Source: an uncultured Carboxylicivirga sp. (GTDB lineage Bacteria > Bacteroidota > Bacteroidia > Bacteroidales > Marinilabiliaceae). Taken from it: a DNA stretch of 64,000 nucleotides. Numbering within the stretch: the first letter of the stretch is position 1; each line of letters opens with the position of its first letter. The position numbers were made by a program, and so were the translations under genes. Positions 1 through 9,561 of this stretch are shown here, in pieces. Under the pieces are notes generated by a model. That model saw only the letters and a list, made by a program, of their open reading frames with translations. It was not told the origin of the DNA and did no database searches. The stretch covers positions 186,001 to 250,000 of the forward strand of contig NZ_OY771430.1 of assembly GCF_963674565.1 (NCBI RefSeq). Direction: 5' to 3'.

Positions 1-402
1 CTATTTGACTTTAACAATACGCAACGGTCTCTCATTGTAGAACTGGCTGGTATCTTTACAAATTTATCACTGTTAACGATCTGGATCAGTGGTTTTATGT
101 TATTGTATTATCGTTTTCAGACGGCAGGTATCTTTAAGGCTTTATCGCAATACGGACGCATGAGTTTAACCAGTTATGTAATGCAGCCATTGATTGGAGT
201 GCCTTTGTTTTATGGTTATGGATTGGCATTTTATCAATATTTGGGTAATACTTTAAGTTTTGTATATGCTGCCTTGTTTTGGGTGTTGCAGATCTGGTTC
301 TGTCAAACCTGGTTTAAGAATTATAAATACGGACCATTGGAGTGGTTCTGGAGAGCACTAACCTTCTTTAATTTTAAGTTACCTAATAAGAAAGTTCTTT
401 AG
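1..402 (+). CDS. DUF418 family membrane protein, C-terminal part
   Basis: The reading frame is open from the first base of the window, so the 5' part of the gene lies outside. About 133 residues are visible. They contain hydrophobic helices and the signature of the DUF418 (YeiB-like) C-terminal domain: GRMSLTSYVMQP, followed near the end by YGPLEWFWRALT. DUF418 proteins are multipass inner-membrane proteins, often with an acyltransferase-like fold; the substrate is unknown. The next gene is on the opposite strand and convergent. Family assignment is firm; function is not. Confidence 0.8.
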   Translation, partial: LFDFNNTQRSLIVELAGIFTNLSLLTIWISGFMLLYYRFQTAGIFKALSQYGRMSLTSYVMQPLIGVPLFYGYGLAFYQYLGNTLSFVYAALFWVLQIWFCQTWFKNYKYGPLEWFWRALTFFNFKLPNKKVL

Positions 403-524
403 CTTGTGGTGTCGAGTCTGCAGTAATTAAATACTTATTAAATATTTAATAATATAGCATAATGAATAGTAGTTAAATTGAGGTGAGTTACTACCCGATT
501 AATGATCAATTGATTATAAAACTT

Positions 525-896
525 CTATTTCTTAAAGAGAAAGTAAACTGCCAGAATCAAAAAACCAAAACCAATGATGTGGTTTAAACGCAATGTTTCT
601 GTTTTGAAAACCGTAATAGTAAAAACGGTAAATACTGTTAATGAAATAACTTCCTGAATCACTTTTAATTGCCAAAGATTAAACGGTCCATCGTTACCTG
701 TATATCCAATTTTATTAGCTGGTACCTGAAATATATATTCGAAGAAGGCAATGCCCCAGCTGATTAAAATAATAGCAAATAAGCCAAGGCTGGCGGACCA
801 ATTAAATTCCTTGAATTTTAAATGACCATACCAGGCAAAAGTCATAAAAGTATTGGAAAGAATCAGAAGAAGAATTGAAAAGATACCTTTGCTCAT
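525..896 (-). CDS. DUF486 family small membrane protein (DMT-like)
   Basis: A 123-residue protein with four predicted transmembrane helices. It carries hallmark DUF486 strings: SNTFMTFAWYGHLKF near the N-terminus, ISWGIAFFEYIFQVPANKIGY in the middle, and QLKVIQEVISLTVF. Family members are full length at about 110-120 residues, so this gene is complete. DUF486 belongs to the drug/metabolite transporter superfamily; no substrate is established. It stands alone, convergent with the DUF418 gene. Confidence 0.85.
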   Translation of the reverse strand: MSKGIFSILLLILSNTFMTFAWYGHLKFKEFNWSASLGLFAIILISWGIAFFEYIFQVPANKIGYTGNDGPFNLWQLKVIQEVISLTVFTVFTITVFKTETLRLNHIIGFGFLILAVYFLFKK

Positions 897-1208
897 TTTT
901 TAATGTTATTATAGAATATAGCCTTATATACCAATTACTTGATTGTTTTATCTTTTGCTGAATTAACAAAAGCCGACAAATGTAATTTTTCTTCACTTGA
1001 TTAAAAGCGGAAGGTTAATATTTTTAGATAGAATTAATTGAATTTTGAGATGTAGTTTAATGAGGCTTGACTGATATATTAGTTATAATAGATACAAATT
1101 CTATTTTTTTCTAAACCTCTGTGAGATTTTAAAAATTCAAGACCGCCATGAAACTAATAGTTCATAGCGGTTATTAAGGTGCGAATGTATAATTTTTTAT
1201 AAAGAAGT
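897..1208. other. intergenic region, AT-rich, no gene seen
   Basis: These 312 bases separate two minus-strand genes. They hold the upstream region of the DUF486 gene and the downstream region of the LamG gene. Apart from the hairpin listed at 1143-1170 I see no ORF with coding character and no RNA gene. Confidence 0.5.
1143..1170 (-). terminator. hairpin, likely terminator of the LamG gene
   Basis: The arms CCGCCATGAA and TTCATAGCGG pair over 10 bp with one G-U type pair and an 8-nt loop. It lies about 40 bp downstream of the LamG stop codon on the minus strand and is followed there by an AT-rich stretch rather than a clean U tract. Confidence 0.45.
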
Positions 1209-2501
1209 TTATTCCTTTAACACTCTTAAAACTGCTGTTTTATTATCAGCAATTAATGTAATAATATATATTCCTTGAGGCACAGATAAATTTAATTTAA
1301 TTATTTGTTGGTTTTTATAATTTAGGTTGCGAATTGTTTGTCCATTTACACTCCTTATAATTGTCTTAATATCAGTATGAATGTATCCTAAATCAATTTC
1401 CAACTCTCCATTTGTTGGATTTGGATATAATTCAATTTGATGATCAAAAGTGGATTCCATAATGCCTACCGAATTTATACTATAGCAATCAGATAGAATG
1501 GTACAACCATTATAAGTAACTTGTACTGCATAATTTCCATTGGATGTTACTGTACAACTTTCATTAGTTTCTCCATCCATTGGTGAAGAGTTATTGTCGC
1601 AATCAATCCATTGATAGCTAGCTTCTGCTTGATTGGCTGTTAAAGTATTTTCATTTATAGTTACTGAAGCATCTACATGTTTAATAGTTAGATTTAGTGT
1701 AATTGTACTGTCACATCCATTTACATTGTTTAAATGTTGAGTATAAATCCCTGTTTCAGTATAAGTCTCCCCATTTAGCGTATAAGTTTCGCAGGCAGTT
1801 TCTGTAATGGAACTAACTGTATTACATGATTCGTTGAAAAGAGCTTCTATTTCTGTTTCGGATAACACTTTGTTATACATTCTGATATCATCAATATCAC
1901 CAATGAAATATTCAGAGTTATAACTGGCAGAGCCAAATGTTAAAGGATTTGTAATCAATCCAAAAGGTCCTGAGGATGTCAATGTTTCCTTAACCAGCAA
2001 ATTGTCGATATAAACTCTTTTAATTTTTCCCGGACCACTGGCTGTTACCACAATATGATGCCATGTGTTTAACTGCAACGGATTGGTGTTGGTATCTGTA
2101 TATCCATTATATTCCCATTGAATATATCCGTCGGGTTTAATCCGTAATAAATAGTTTGTTTTTGTGACGTAATTTGATTTTCCAAATACCATTCTCGTTC
2201 CTGAAAGTGATTCGGGTTTCACCCATACTGAAAAACTTAAAGAATCCTGCATATTTAATGTTTCTGAGTGGGGAATGGAAATATTATCATTACCATCAAA
2301 ATGATAGGCGTGATTGAGTATACCAAACCGATCTTCAACCAGGGTAGCACCATTAACTGTGCCATGGTTATTGTTAATGCTTAAATCGTTGGCGTTAGTA
2401 TTGAATGGCCAATAACCAATTAAACTATCAATTGGTATCTGTGCATTAATTGTGCTAAGACTGAATAGAATCAGACTGCACAAAATTATTGTATTCTTCA
2501 T
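1209..2501 (-). CDS. secreted LamG-domain protein with T9SS-type C-terminal sorting domain
   Basis: The start at 2501 gives a clear signal peptide (MKNTIILCSLILFSLSTINA, cut before Q); upstream in-frame codons would place a long tail before it. The 430-residue product has a LamG/concanavalin-like domain at about residues 50-225 (GNDNISIPHSETL, NTWHHIVV, GDIDDIRMYNKVLSETEIEALF). A Cys-containing Ig/PKD-like stretch follows (NGCDSTITLNLTI). The last ~80 residues (ELYPNPTNGELEIDL ... GIYIITL) match a type A T9SS sorting domain. It is therefore probably exported and attached to the cell surface through the type IX secretion system, binding glycan or other ligands. No enzyme domain is seen. Confidence 0.85.
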   Translation of the reverse strand: MKNTIILCSLILFSLSTINAQIPIDSLIGYWPFNTNANDLSINNNHGTVNGATLVEDRFGILNHAYHFDGNDNISIPHSETLNMQDSLSFSVWVKPESLSGTRMVFGKSNYVTKTNYLLRIKPDGYIQWEYNGYTDTNTNPLQLNTWHHIVVTASGPGKIKRVYIDNLLVKETLTSSGPFGLITNPLTFGSASYNSEYFIGDIDDIRMYNKVLSETEIEALFNESCNTVSSITETACETYTLNGETYTETGIYTQHLNNVNGCDSTITLNLTIKHVDASVTINENTLTANQAEASYQWIDCDNNSSPMDGETNESCTVTSNGNYAVQVTYNGCTILSDCYSINSVGIMESTFDHQIELYPNPTNGELEIDLGYIHTDIKTIIRSVNGQTIRNLNYKNQQIIKLNLSVPQGIYIITLIADNKTAVLRVLKE

Positions 2502-2763
2502 AGGTGTTAGATTTAGAGTAATAAGAAAGAGAAATTTTGCCTCATCTATAAGGTACTCTAAATTAGTGCTAAAATTTCTATAAAGAAACAATTTTGAGTG
2601 ATTGTTATGTAAGTGTTTCTGTGAATATTATAATCTATATAACAATAGATAAAGTTTATAGTAGTAATGGTAATGTTGAGTTAGAATCTCATCATTTCAG
2701 TAGTTAAATAACCTATGGTAATTAGCTCAGAAGAATGTCTTTGTAAATTCAATTTTATGATTT

Positions 2764-2793
2764 GAAAAAAAGAGATGCTCAGAAGAACATCCC
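2764..2793 (-). terminator. Rho-independent terminator of the chemoreceptor gene
   Basis: On the minus strand, GGGATGTTC pairs with GAGCATCTC (two G-U pairs) around a TTCT loop and is followed by a run of seven T. It lies about 20 bp past the stop of the chemoreceptor gene. Confidence 0.7.
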
Positions 2794-2814
2794 TTTCTAT
2801 CATTATAAAATTAA

Positions 2815-4711
2815 CTATACTTTAAAGAATCTGATTTTTTTCTTCAGGTTCTCTGCCTGAGCACTCAGCTGTTCGGCACTTGATGCAACCTGTTCAGAAA
2901 CAGACGTATTTTGTTGTGTTACGTTGTTTAATTCCTGAATGGCCAGGTTCACCTGTTCCACACCCGAATTTTGTTCTTTACTGGCTACTGCTATTTCCTC
3001 TATTAAATCAGCCGTTTTTTCAATCTCGGGTATAATAGCATTTAGCCTTTCTTCTGTATTTCCGGTAACAGTAACACTGATTTGAGTCTCCTGAACAATG
3101 TCATCTGATGACCTTTTGGAGAGTTCAGCCAGCATTCGTACTTCCTGAGCCACAACAGCAAATCCTTTACCTGATTCACCTGCTCTGGCAGCTTCAACAG
3201 CCGCATTCAACGACAGAATGTTGGTTTGTGTAGCAATATCATTGATAACTGTTATCTTCTCAGCAATCCGGCTAACAGCCATGTTACTTTGTTTCGATGC
3301 TTCATTAACAAGTTGAATTTCTTTGGCTGATTTTTTAGCAAAATTGTTTGTTATAGAGGCATTGTTTGCATTATTGGTAATATTACTGGCTATTTCTTCC
3401 ATTGTTGATGATATCTCTTCTAATGAAGAAGCTTGCTCTGATGCACCTTGAGATAAACTCATACTAGTGGAGCTTAATTGCGAACTGGCTGAGGCAATCT
3501 GTTCAGCACTTTCAATAGTACTTAATACAATTTCTTTTATCTTACTCTGCATTTCCTGAAGTGCATCAACCAGCTTGCCAATCTCATCGTTACTGGTTTT
3601 AAATTCCGTTGAGGCTGCCAGATCTCCTTTTGCAATGGTATTGGCCATATCAACCATGTTACTCACTGGTCTTACTAATCGTCTTACGTACCAAATGGTT
3701 GAAAACAAAGAAAGCAATAAGAAAATGAAACCAATAAGAATTTGTCCACGCCTTAGGTCATTGGCTCTTTTCATTATTATGGAACGATCAACTGAAAATC
3801 GAACCTGCCAGTTTATACCTGTTTTGGCAATCTGAAGAGGAACAAATACATCTAATTTTTCATCATCCAGATTAACAATGGTTTCTCCTTTTTTGATAGC
3901 GGCTAACTGAGTATCGAAATCATCCGGGTAAATCTCCTTGATATTTTTCATGATACGATCGGGAAAATTTTTGTTGGCAGCATAAGCTCCTTCGTTGGAA
4001 ACAATGCATAACTGATATTGGCCTCCGTAATATGCCTGTTCGCCAACCATAGTCTGCATAAAATCAATGGGATAATCAATGCCCGTTACGCCCAGAAATT
4101 CTCCATTATTAATTATTGGAGTCATGCATGAGATCATGGTTACATCCACTCCCTGAACCGGGTAAACAACAGGTTCAGTTAAGAAATCATTCATTCGTTC
4201 TTTTGGTTCCCAGTACCAGGGACCTTTCTCTTTGGTTTCATAATCGATTAATACATCCACAAAAGCTTTGTTATTTTCTCCTTTTGTCAGATAGGATAAA
4301 AACCGACCTGTTCCATCATGTCCCGGGGTATTACGGTATTTATCATCTTTATCGTCAAAGGTGTTGGGTTCAAATGCCAGGGTCAGACCCAGAAAATCTT
4401 CATTTGAAAACAATACCTTTTCAGCAAGAGCTATTGCCTGTTCGCGTGTTAAGCTGCCTTTCATATTTTCATCTCCTGCAACAGATAAAATATTAGCAAC
4501 AGACCGTGAAATATCCATTGCTTCTTCCACAACAATTTGTGATTTTGAAGAGAAATCTTTTGCCATTGCCAAAGCCTGTTCCTGAGCTAACTGCTTCTTT
4601 TTGGGTTACATATGTGCCGTATGTTATAATGGAGGCTATAGTAAGAAATAATCCTATTGCAATTGCAATTCCTAATTTTCTATGTAAGGGTACAAATTTC
4701 CTGTTTTCCAT
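2815..4711 (-). pseudogene. methyl-accepting chemotaxis protein, split by a one-base frameshift
   Basis: Two overlapping minus-strand frames together form one chemoreceptor. The first (from 4711) encodes the N-terminal membrane helix (KLGIAIAIGLFLTIASIITY) and stops making sense after YVTQK. The second continues through a dCache-like periplasmic sensor (PWYWEPKERMNDFLTEPVVYP), a second membrane helix, HAMP, and an MCP signalling domain with the conserved hairpin (AAVEAARAGESGKGFAVVAQEVRMLA). Removing one T from the T5 run at 4598-4602 joins the frames as YVTQKKQLAQEQALAMAKDF. So the gene is either inactivated by a one-base insertion or carries an assembly error. Without repair, a start at 4572 would give a receptor without its first membrane helix. 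Confidence 0.85.
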
Positions 4712-4749
4712 CCTTCAAAGGTTATTTCGTTAAAACTGTATTAATGCTT

Positions 4750-5460
4750 CTAAAATGAGAATCCTGCCACAAAGAATACATCATCGGCATATGGATTAAA
4801 GATCAAAGACATATTTAAGGGGACAGAAAAATGATCAGTTATTTTCAGTGTTTTAGATGCACCAAAGGCGATATTAACAATTTGTGCCCCATCAGCTGAA
4901 TAGAAACCATCATTGGCTGTTCCTCCCAACGCAAGAGATAAATCAAGATCTTTAAATGAAAAAGGATATAATGCTTCGAAATACAGAGAATTATTTTGAT
5001 TGCCGTCAACATCTTTATCATAACCATATAGGAACATGCTGGCAGTTAACTGTAATGGAAAATTTTCGTTTGGCAAACTATACATTAAATATGCTTCGCC
5101 TAAGTGAGCTGCATTGGGATTATCCCAAACCCAATAATTGGCAGAACTCATATCTGTTTCATCTTCATTGTAATAATCGTTGAGGCCTAAAGTGAAACCT
5201 TTAATAGTGTACGATAAGAAAAGATCAACTTCGGCATAGTTTTTTGAAGTAGCATACGAGCCCCATGCCGTAGCAGAAAAACCACCTGCAGTAAAAGTGA
5301 TGTATGGTTGAAAATTAGGAGCATCGGAAAATAGCAAGCCTCTCCATACATAGCGACTGTATACATCCATACCAATATTTAAATCAATCTTTGATTCGTC
5401 CTGGCAATGCATGTTGATAGGGATAAAGACAAGTAGGATAGCTAAGAAAATAACTTTCAT
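4750..5460 (-). CDS. TorF-like outer-membrane beta-barrel protein
   Basis: The 236-residue product begins with a signal peptide (MKVIFLAILLVFIPINMHCQ). It then shows alternating beta-strand sequence ending in an aromatic C-terminal strand (ADDVFFVAGFSF), as expected of an outer-membrane barrel. The opening DLNIGMDVYSRYVWRGLLFS resembles the start of TorF/Gcw_chp putative porins, which commonly read 'SxYVWRG'. I chose the ATG at 5460 over a TTG six bases upstream. It is downstream of, and in the same direction as, the next gene to the right but separated by a large gap, so it is probably transcribed alone. Its substrate is unknown. Confidence 0.7.
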   Translation of the reverse strand: MKVIFLAILLVFIPINMHCQDESKIDLNIGMDVYSRYVWRGLLFSDAPNFQPYITFTAGGFSATAWGSYATSKNYAEVDLFLSYTIKGFTLGLNDYYNEDETDMSSANYWVWDNPNAAHLGEAYLMYSLPNENFPLQLTASMFLYGYDKDVDGNQNNSLYFEALYPFSFKDLDLSLALGGTANDGFYSADGAQIVNIAFGASKTLKITDHFSVPLNMSLIFNPYADDVFFVAGFSF

Positions 5461-5982
5461 ATTCAAACCATTTGAAATTATTATGACTAATAATGTATCT
5501 GACCGAAATGATTCGGTTTGTTGAAAGGCACTCTAAACGAGTATTAGCAAATGGTTATGGATAGATTTTTTTCTGTCTAATAATGAGCTATTGTCTATAC
5601 AATTTAGGTAATTTTTTAAAAAAGTAAAATCGGGCAGGTATTTTTATTTATATACGTAAAGTGAGATTATAATGTTCGTATTATTATTCATATGCTTTAA
5701 AAATGGTTGCTTACCTCTCCAAATTACCAAAGATAGTTATGTTTAGTGATTACAATGGAATAGTTGTAAGATGTTGAAATGTAAATAAATACGGAGATTA
5801 GAGACTGTTTTGCATTGCAAAAATTAGAAAACCATTATAATAATTTAATAGATGACCTTATAAATCAACTATAAGGGTAGCAGAGGATGGACTAACCATT
5901 TATATATGATGGTCCATAATTATAAAAGTTGAATAAGATATTATGTTCTTTACAGATCTTTGTTCACACAAATGATTTTAAA
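5461..5982. other. intergenic region of about 520 bp, no gene seen
   Basis: An AT-rich stretch between two minus-strand genes. I find no credible ORF, RNA gene or strong hairpin. It should contain the promoter of the TorF-like gene, but no clear TAnnTTTG box is identified on the minus strand. Confidence 0.5.
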
Positions 5983-6801
5983 TTATTCCCCTGTAATTAC
6001 TGATCCACTTTCGTAATCCAGTTCGCTTCCAAACATACTGTGTGGTATCAGGTAAATGGTAAGCATAACCACAGATGCTACTATAATCCATATCGGACGA
6101 CGCTTTTTTATATTAGAAACAACTGCAATTATCCAGAATATAAACGCAATCAACGTCTTATTATCGGTTAAGTCATAACCGTATGGGAACCCTGTCCAGT
6201 ATTCTCCAAAGGCGTATTTTTGCATTACAGGACCAAAAATCATTCCGCCTATTAGTACCAGAGCAAATGTAAGGTAGGTATAGAAAACCATTTTTTGATG
6301 ATTGGCAATGGCCAGTATTCCTGCCAGGTTTGATATTAACATGGCAAAAAACATTAATAATACATGTGGAATAAGAACACCAGATGGCACGCCACCTTTA
6401 AAGCGGATAATAGTATGATTTTCTTCGGGTATAAATGCTTCACCATTTTTATTAAATTCCACTTTATATTCCAGTTTTCCAGCTGCTGGTTGATTGGGTA
6501 GAGTAGCTACCAGTTGATCAGCTTCACGAATCATAGGTACAACTGTCCAATCTTCGTGTGTTGGATAACGGCGGTATGCTATGCTTCCTTCCACTTCTGA
6601 ATCTGAAATGACAAAGGTCATCCGACAATCTTCATCACCACCGTGGCTACGAAGTAAACGTAATGGGTAAGTCCCTGAATTGGTTATTAGCTCAAGCCTT
6701 TTAGGATGGGTTGGACCTGTGAGGCGTTGATAAACAGCAGCACTTAAAGTTATAATAGTGGCGATCAGCCAGAATAAAGTCATTTTTAGTGTGGCATTCA
6801 T
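5983..6801 (-). CDS. uncharacterised inner-membrane protein
   Basis: A 272-residue protein that I do not recognise as a named family. It has an N-terminal membrane helix (MTLFWLIATIITLSAAVYQ), an extracytoplasmic beta-rich segment at about residues 30-135 (RLTGPTHPKRLELI ... LEYKVEFNKNG), then four predicted helices. Its start lies 3 bp after the stop of the M28 peptidase gene, so the two are almost certainly one operon. The outside domain with a membrane bundle suggests an envelope role, possibly linked to the peptidase. Confidence 0.7.
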   Translation of the reverse strand: MNATLKMTLFWLIATIITLSAAVYQRLTGPTHPKRLELITNSGTYPLRLLRSHGGDEDCRMTFVISDSEVEGSIAYRRYPTHEDWTVVPMIREADQLVATLPNQPAAGKLEYKVEFNKNGEAFIPEENHTIIRFKGGVPSGVLIPHVLLMFFAMLISNLAGILAIANHQKMVFYTYLTFALVLIGGMIFGPVMQKYAFGEYWTGFPYGYDLTDNKTLIAFIFWIIAVVSNIKKRRPIWIIVASVVMLTIYLIPHSMFGSELDYESGSVITGE

Positions 6802-6804
6802 ATC

Positions 6805-8568
6805 TTAAAGCTGAATCAGTTTAACTTCTTTTTGATTATTACGGTTAATTTCGATAATGGCTGTGGTGCCATTTTTGATTTTCGAAAGGCGGAACATATA
6901 ATCATAAATATTAGTCACTTCTTCACCATTAATCGATGTAATGATATCACCTTTTTGCAACCCACCTTTGTCAGCTGGTCCGTTAGGACGAACACCATCA
7001 ATACCCAAACCATTTTGAATTACACCTGAAAAATCAGGAACAATACCCAGCGTTACTTTTAGCCTTGTACGGCGACTTTTTTGAGGTCCACCGGTTGATT
7101 GAAAGGTTAATGTATCTGAATTAGTAGCTAATTTTAGCATTAACTCCGTTGCATATTTAACAATCAATTCTTCTTTATCAGGCTTTATTGCATCTACATC
7201 ATCCAAAGGGGTATGATAGTCGCTGTGGGCACCAGTAGAGAAGTAGAGTACAGGTATTTCTTCGCTGTAAAATGGTGCATGGTCTGAAGGACCGTAGCCG
7301 TCGGGTGTTGTTGTAACCTTAAATATTGCCGTTTGATTATTGATTAGAGAATCGAATTGTATTGCAGTACCTGATCCACCAATAGAGATACCAATGGTGT
7401 CATGCTTCATTCGTCCAATCATATCAAAGTTAAGCATGGTGGTTATCTTTTTATCTTTACTCCAGTTTTCAACAAAGTATTTCGATCCTAGCAAGCCCAT
7501 TTCTTCAGCATCAAAAGCCACAAATAACAGGTTTTTCTTCAATACATTCTGATGTGCTTTGGCATAGCCAGCCATTTCTATCATACCTGCAATACCTGAA
7601 GCATTATCATCAGCCCCATTATGAACAGCTATGGTATCGGGCATACGTGAGCTAACACCTGAACCACCCATTCCAAGATGATCGTAATGCGCACCAATCA
7701 CAATAAACTGATCTGATGGCTCCACAGATGGTATCATACAAACTACATTGCGTCCTGTTGCTTTCTGTTGTTTAATCTGAACTTTTGCTTCTATAGTTGC
7801 TTCCATCTTTTCGGTTAGAGGTTTCTTGTTGAGCATCATTACACTCTCCAATTTTTCAATTGATGAACTTAAAAGTTGGTTTGCAACAGCACGGGTAATA
7901 CTTATTACCGGAATACCTGCATTGCTTAGATTTTGATCATAACTTAACGGTACAGGTATATCTTTTTTAGAAGTGTTTAATCCGTTAACCAACAAAACAC
8001 CAATAGCTCCTTTGTCTTTTGCAAGCGTAACTTTAGCTCTGTCTCCGGCGAAGGGAATAAACTCACTATTCATATTGTCTGGTTCAGGATCTTCGCGAAG
8101 CAACATTACCCATTTCCCACCAACTTCCAGATCCGCATAGTCGTTCCAGCTTAATGAATCGGTATCTAAATCGAATCCATATCCTGCAAAGCACACTGAT
8201 CCTTTTGTCTCGCCGCTAACAGAAAAGGCAAGAGGCATAAATTCAGTTTCGATATTTATTGTGTCTCCGTTGATGATCAGGTAGTTTTCTCCTTCAAGAG
8301 TACATTCTGTAACGATGTCGAAGGTTTGAAAAGTATTGTCGAAAAAGGGAGTTAAACCATATTCAGTCAGTTGATTGCTGATATATTGAGCAGCTAATAC
8401 ACTCTCTTCTGTACCCGGATATCTGCCTTTTAAGCTATCAGATGCCAGGTAACTTATATGACTTAATATTTCGTCGGATGTTATTTGTGAATTTTTTGAT
8501 GGTTGACAGGAAATTAAAGTTGAGAGCGTTAAAGGCAATAACAGAGAAACTATTAACTTATTTTTCAT
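6805..8568 (-). CDS. M28 family metallopeptidase lipoprotein with PA and PDZ domains
   Basis: The start at 8568 gives a lipoprotein signal (MKNKLIVSLLLPLTLSTLISC, lipobox LISC). A PA-like domain lies around residues 120-250. The M28 catalytic region shows the usual two-zinc ligands: GAHYDHLG, NGADDNASG, FDAEEMGLLGS, NFDMIGRM and GPSDHAPF ... HSDYHTPLD. The C-terminal ~85 residues form a PDZ domain (GPADKGGLQKGDIITSINGEEV). It should be an aminopeptidase or glutaminyl-cyclase-like exopeptidase anchored in the periplasm or at the surface. It is followed after 3 bp by a membrane-protein gene. Confidence 0.9.
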   Translation of the reverse strand: MKNKLIVSLLLPLTLSTLISCQPSKNSQITSDEILSHISYLASDSLKGRYPGTEESVLAAQYISNQLTEYGLTPFFDNTFQTFDIVTECTLEGENYLIINGDTINIETEFMPLAFSVSGETKGSVCFAGYGFDLDTDSLSWNDYADLEVGGKWVMLLREDPEPDNMNSEFIPFAGDRAKVTLAKDKGAIGVLLVNGLNTSKKDIPVPLSYDQNLSNAGIPVISITRAVANQLLSSSIEKLESVMMLNKKPLTEKMEATIEAKVQIKQQKATGRNVVCMIPSVEPSDQFIVIGAHYDHLGMGGSGVSSRMPDTIAVHNGADDNASGIAGMIEMAGYAKAHQNVLKKNLLFVAFDAEEMGLLGSKYFVENWSKDKKITTMLNFDMIGRMKHDTIGISIGGSGTAIQFDSLINNQTAIFKVTTTPDGYGPSDHAPFYSEEIPVLYFSTGAHSDYHTPLDDVDAIKPDKEELIVKYATELMLKLATNSDTLTFQSTGGPQKSRRTRLKVTLGIVPDFSGVIQNGLGIDGVRPNGPADKGGLQKGDIITSINGEEVTNIYDYMFRLSKIKNGTTAIIEINRNNQKEVKLIQL

Positions 8569-8681
8569 AGATGCAAGATTTGGGAACTGAATCGTATCTG
8601 CAATATAGTTAATTATTTGATTGTGGCGTGACAAGGTCTGGAATTAGTTCGAGTTGTTAAGCAATCCAGATATTCAACAAC

Positions 8682-8709
8682 AAAGCTACACTGTTACCAA
8701 TGTAGCTTT
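8682..8709 (-). terminator. hairpin downstream of the PNPOx-family gene
   Basis: AAAGCTACA and TGTAGCTTT form a perfect 9-bp stem that can extend inward with one mismatch or wobble. On the minus strand it lies about 40 bp after the PNPOx-family stop codon and before the M28 gene, followed by TTGTTGTTG, a weak U tract. Confidence 0.5.
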
Positions 8710-8747
8710 CAAGCAGCAATCCATAAAATCCAACCAATTATGCTTAA

Positions 8748-9185
8748 TTAAAAGGCCATGTGATTCATCACGTTTTCCTGAAGAATATTTGTCTTCAGAT
8801 TCCAGAAATGAGCATCACCGTGTTCGAGTTTAAATACTTCTATGTAATCATTCACTGATTGGCCTCCTAAATCTTCCAGAAACTGGTGATCTTTATGGGC
8901 TTTGTTAATAATAGCAGCATCAGAAATAAACTGAATGTTGCCTGAGATTCTTAGTTCGCGTCCTTCTGCTAAATTTTTAGGGTTGTTAAAAAAGCATACT
9001 TCTACTTTGGGATTAGCATGAATCTGACGATTCAGATCTTTTGGAGAAAGAACTTCAAAATAAAATCCCGAGTTATCAGCAAACCAAAGCTTCATGATTC
9101 TTACATGAGGCCTGTCATTTTCAATAGTTGCCATATAACAAATCGGATTGTCGTTGGCAAATCTGATCATTTCATCCTTTTTCAT
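8748..9185 (-). CDS. pyridoxamine 5'-phosphate oxidase family protein
   Basis: A 145-residue single-domain split-barrel flavin-binding protein. Recognisable pieces are NPICYMATIENDRPHVRIMKLWF at the N-terminus, DLNRQIHANPKVEVCFFN, and GRELRISGNIQF. The start is set by a strong Shine-Dalgarno GGGAGG about 7 bp upstream of the ATG at 9185; an ATG at 9203 would put that site inside the gene. Such small PNPOx-like proteins bind FMN or F420 or act as general stress proteins; true PdxH activity is not implied. Confidence 0.8.
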   Translation of the reverse strand: MKKDEMIRFANDNPICYMATIENDRPHVRIMKLWFADNSGFYFEVLSPKDLNRQIHANPKVEVCFFNNPKNLAEGRELRISGNIQFISDAAIINKAHKDHQFLEDLGGQSVNDYIEVFKLEHGDAHFWNLKTNILQENVMNHMAF

Positions 9186-9561
9186 TACAGATCCTCCCTT
9201 CAATTCAATAAAACCTTACGTTATAATTGCATGAGTAAAGGTATATATGAATGCTGGCTGATGTCAATAAGAGAGGGCTTTATACATTGTTAAAATTGTT
9301 ATTAATGCGAATAAAATGAGTTGATATCAAAGAATACTATATGAAATAGCTCACATATGGAATGTTCAGAATATTATCTTTTTACAACCGAAAATGGTTA
9401 TAGTTTGTTGATTAGATAGGTGTTGTATTTATACTGATTAGACTTTGATACGAATTATGATTAAATTGTATAAAAGTGTAAATAAAGTATTCGAAATATT
9501 CAGAAATGTCGCTAACATCTTATATTTTGCGACGATTTTTTTAAAGAGTAAATAATATATT
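9186..9561. other. divergent intergenic region upstream of ppc
   Basis: These 376 bases separate the leftward PNPOx gene from the rightward PEP carboxylase gene and must hold both promoters. An imperfect box TATATTTTG occurs at about 9522, close to the Bacteroidota -7 consensus but with one extra base. A short inverted repeat GTCGC...GCGAC brackets it. I see no gene. Confidence 0.4.

Noticed and set aside
4116..4733. Several plus-strand reading frames opposite the chemoreceptor.
   Set aside because: The minus strand encodes well-conserved sensor and membrane segments there; the opposite frames have no recognisable domains or start signals.
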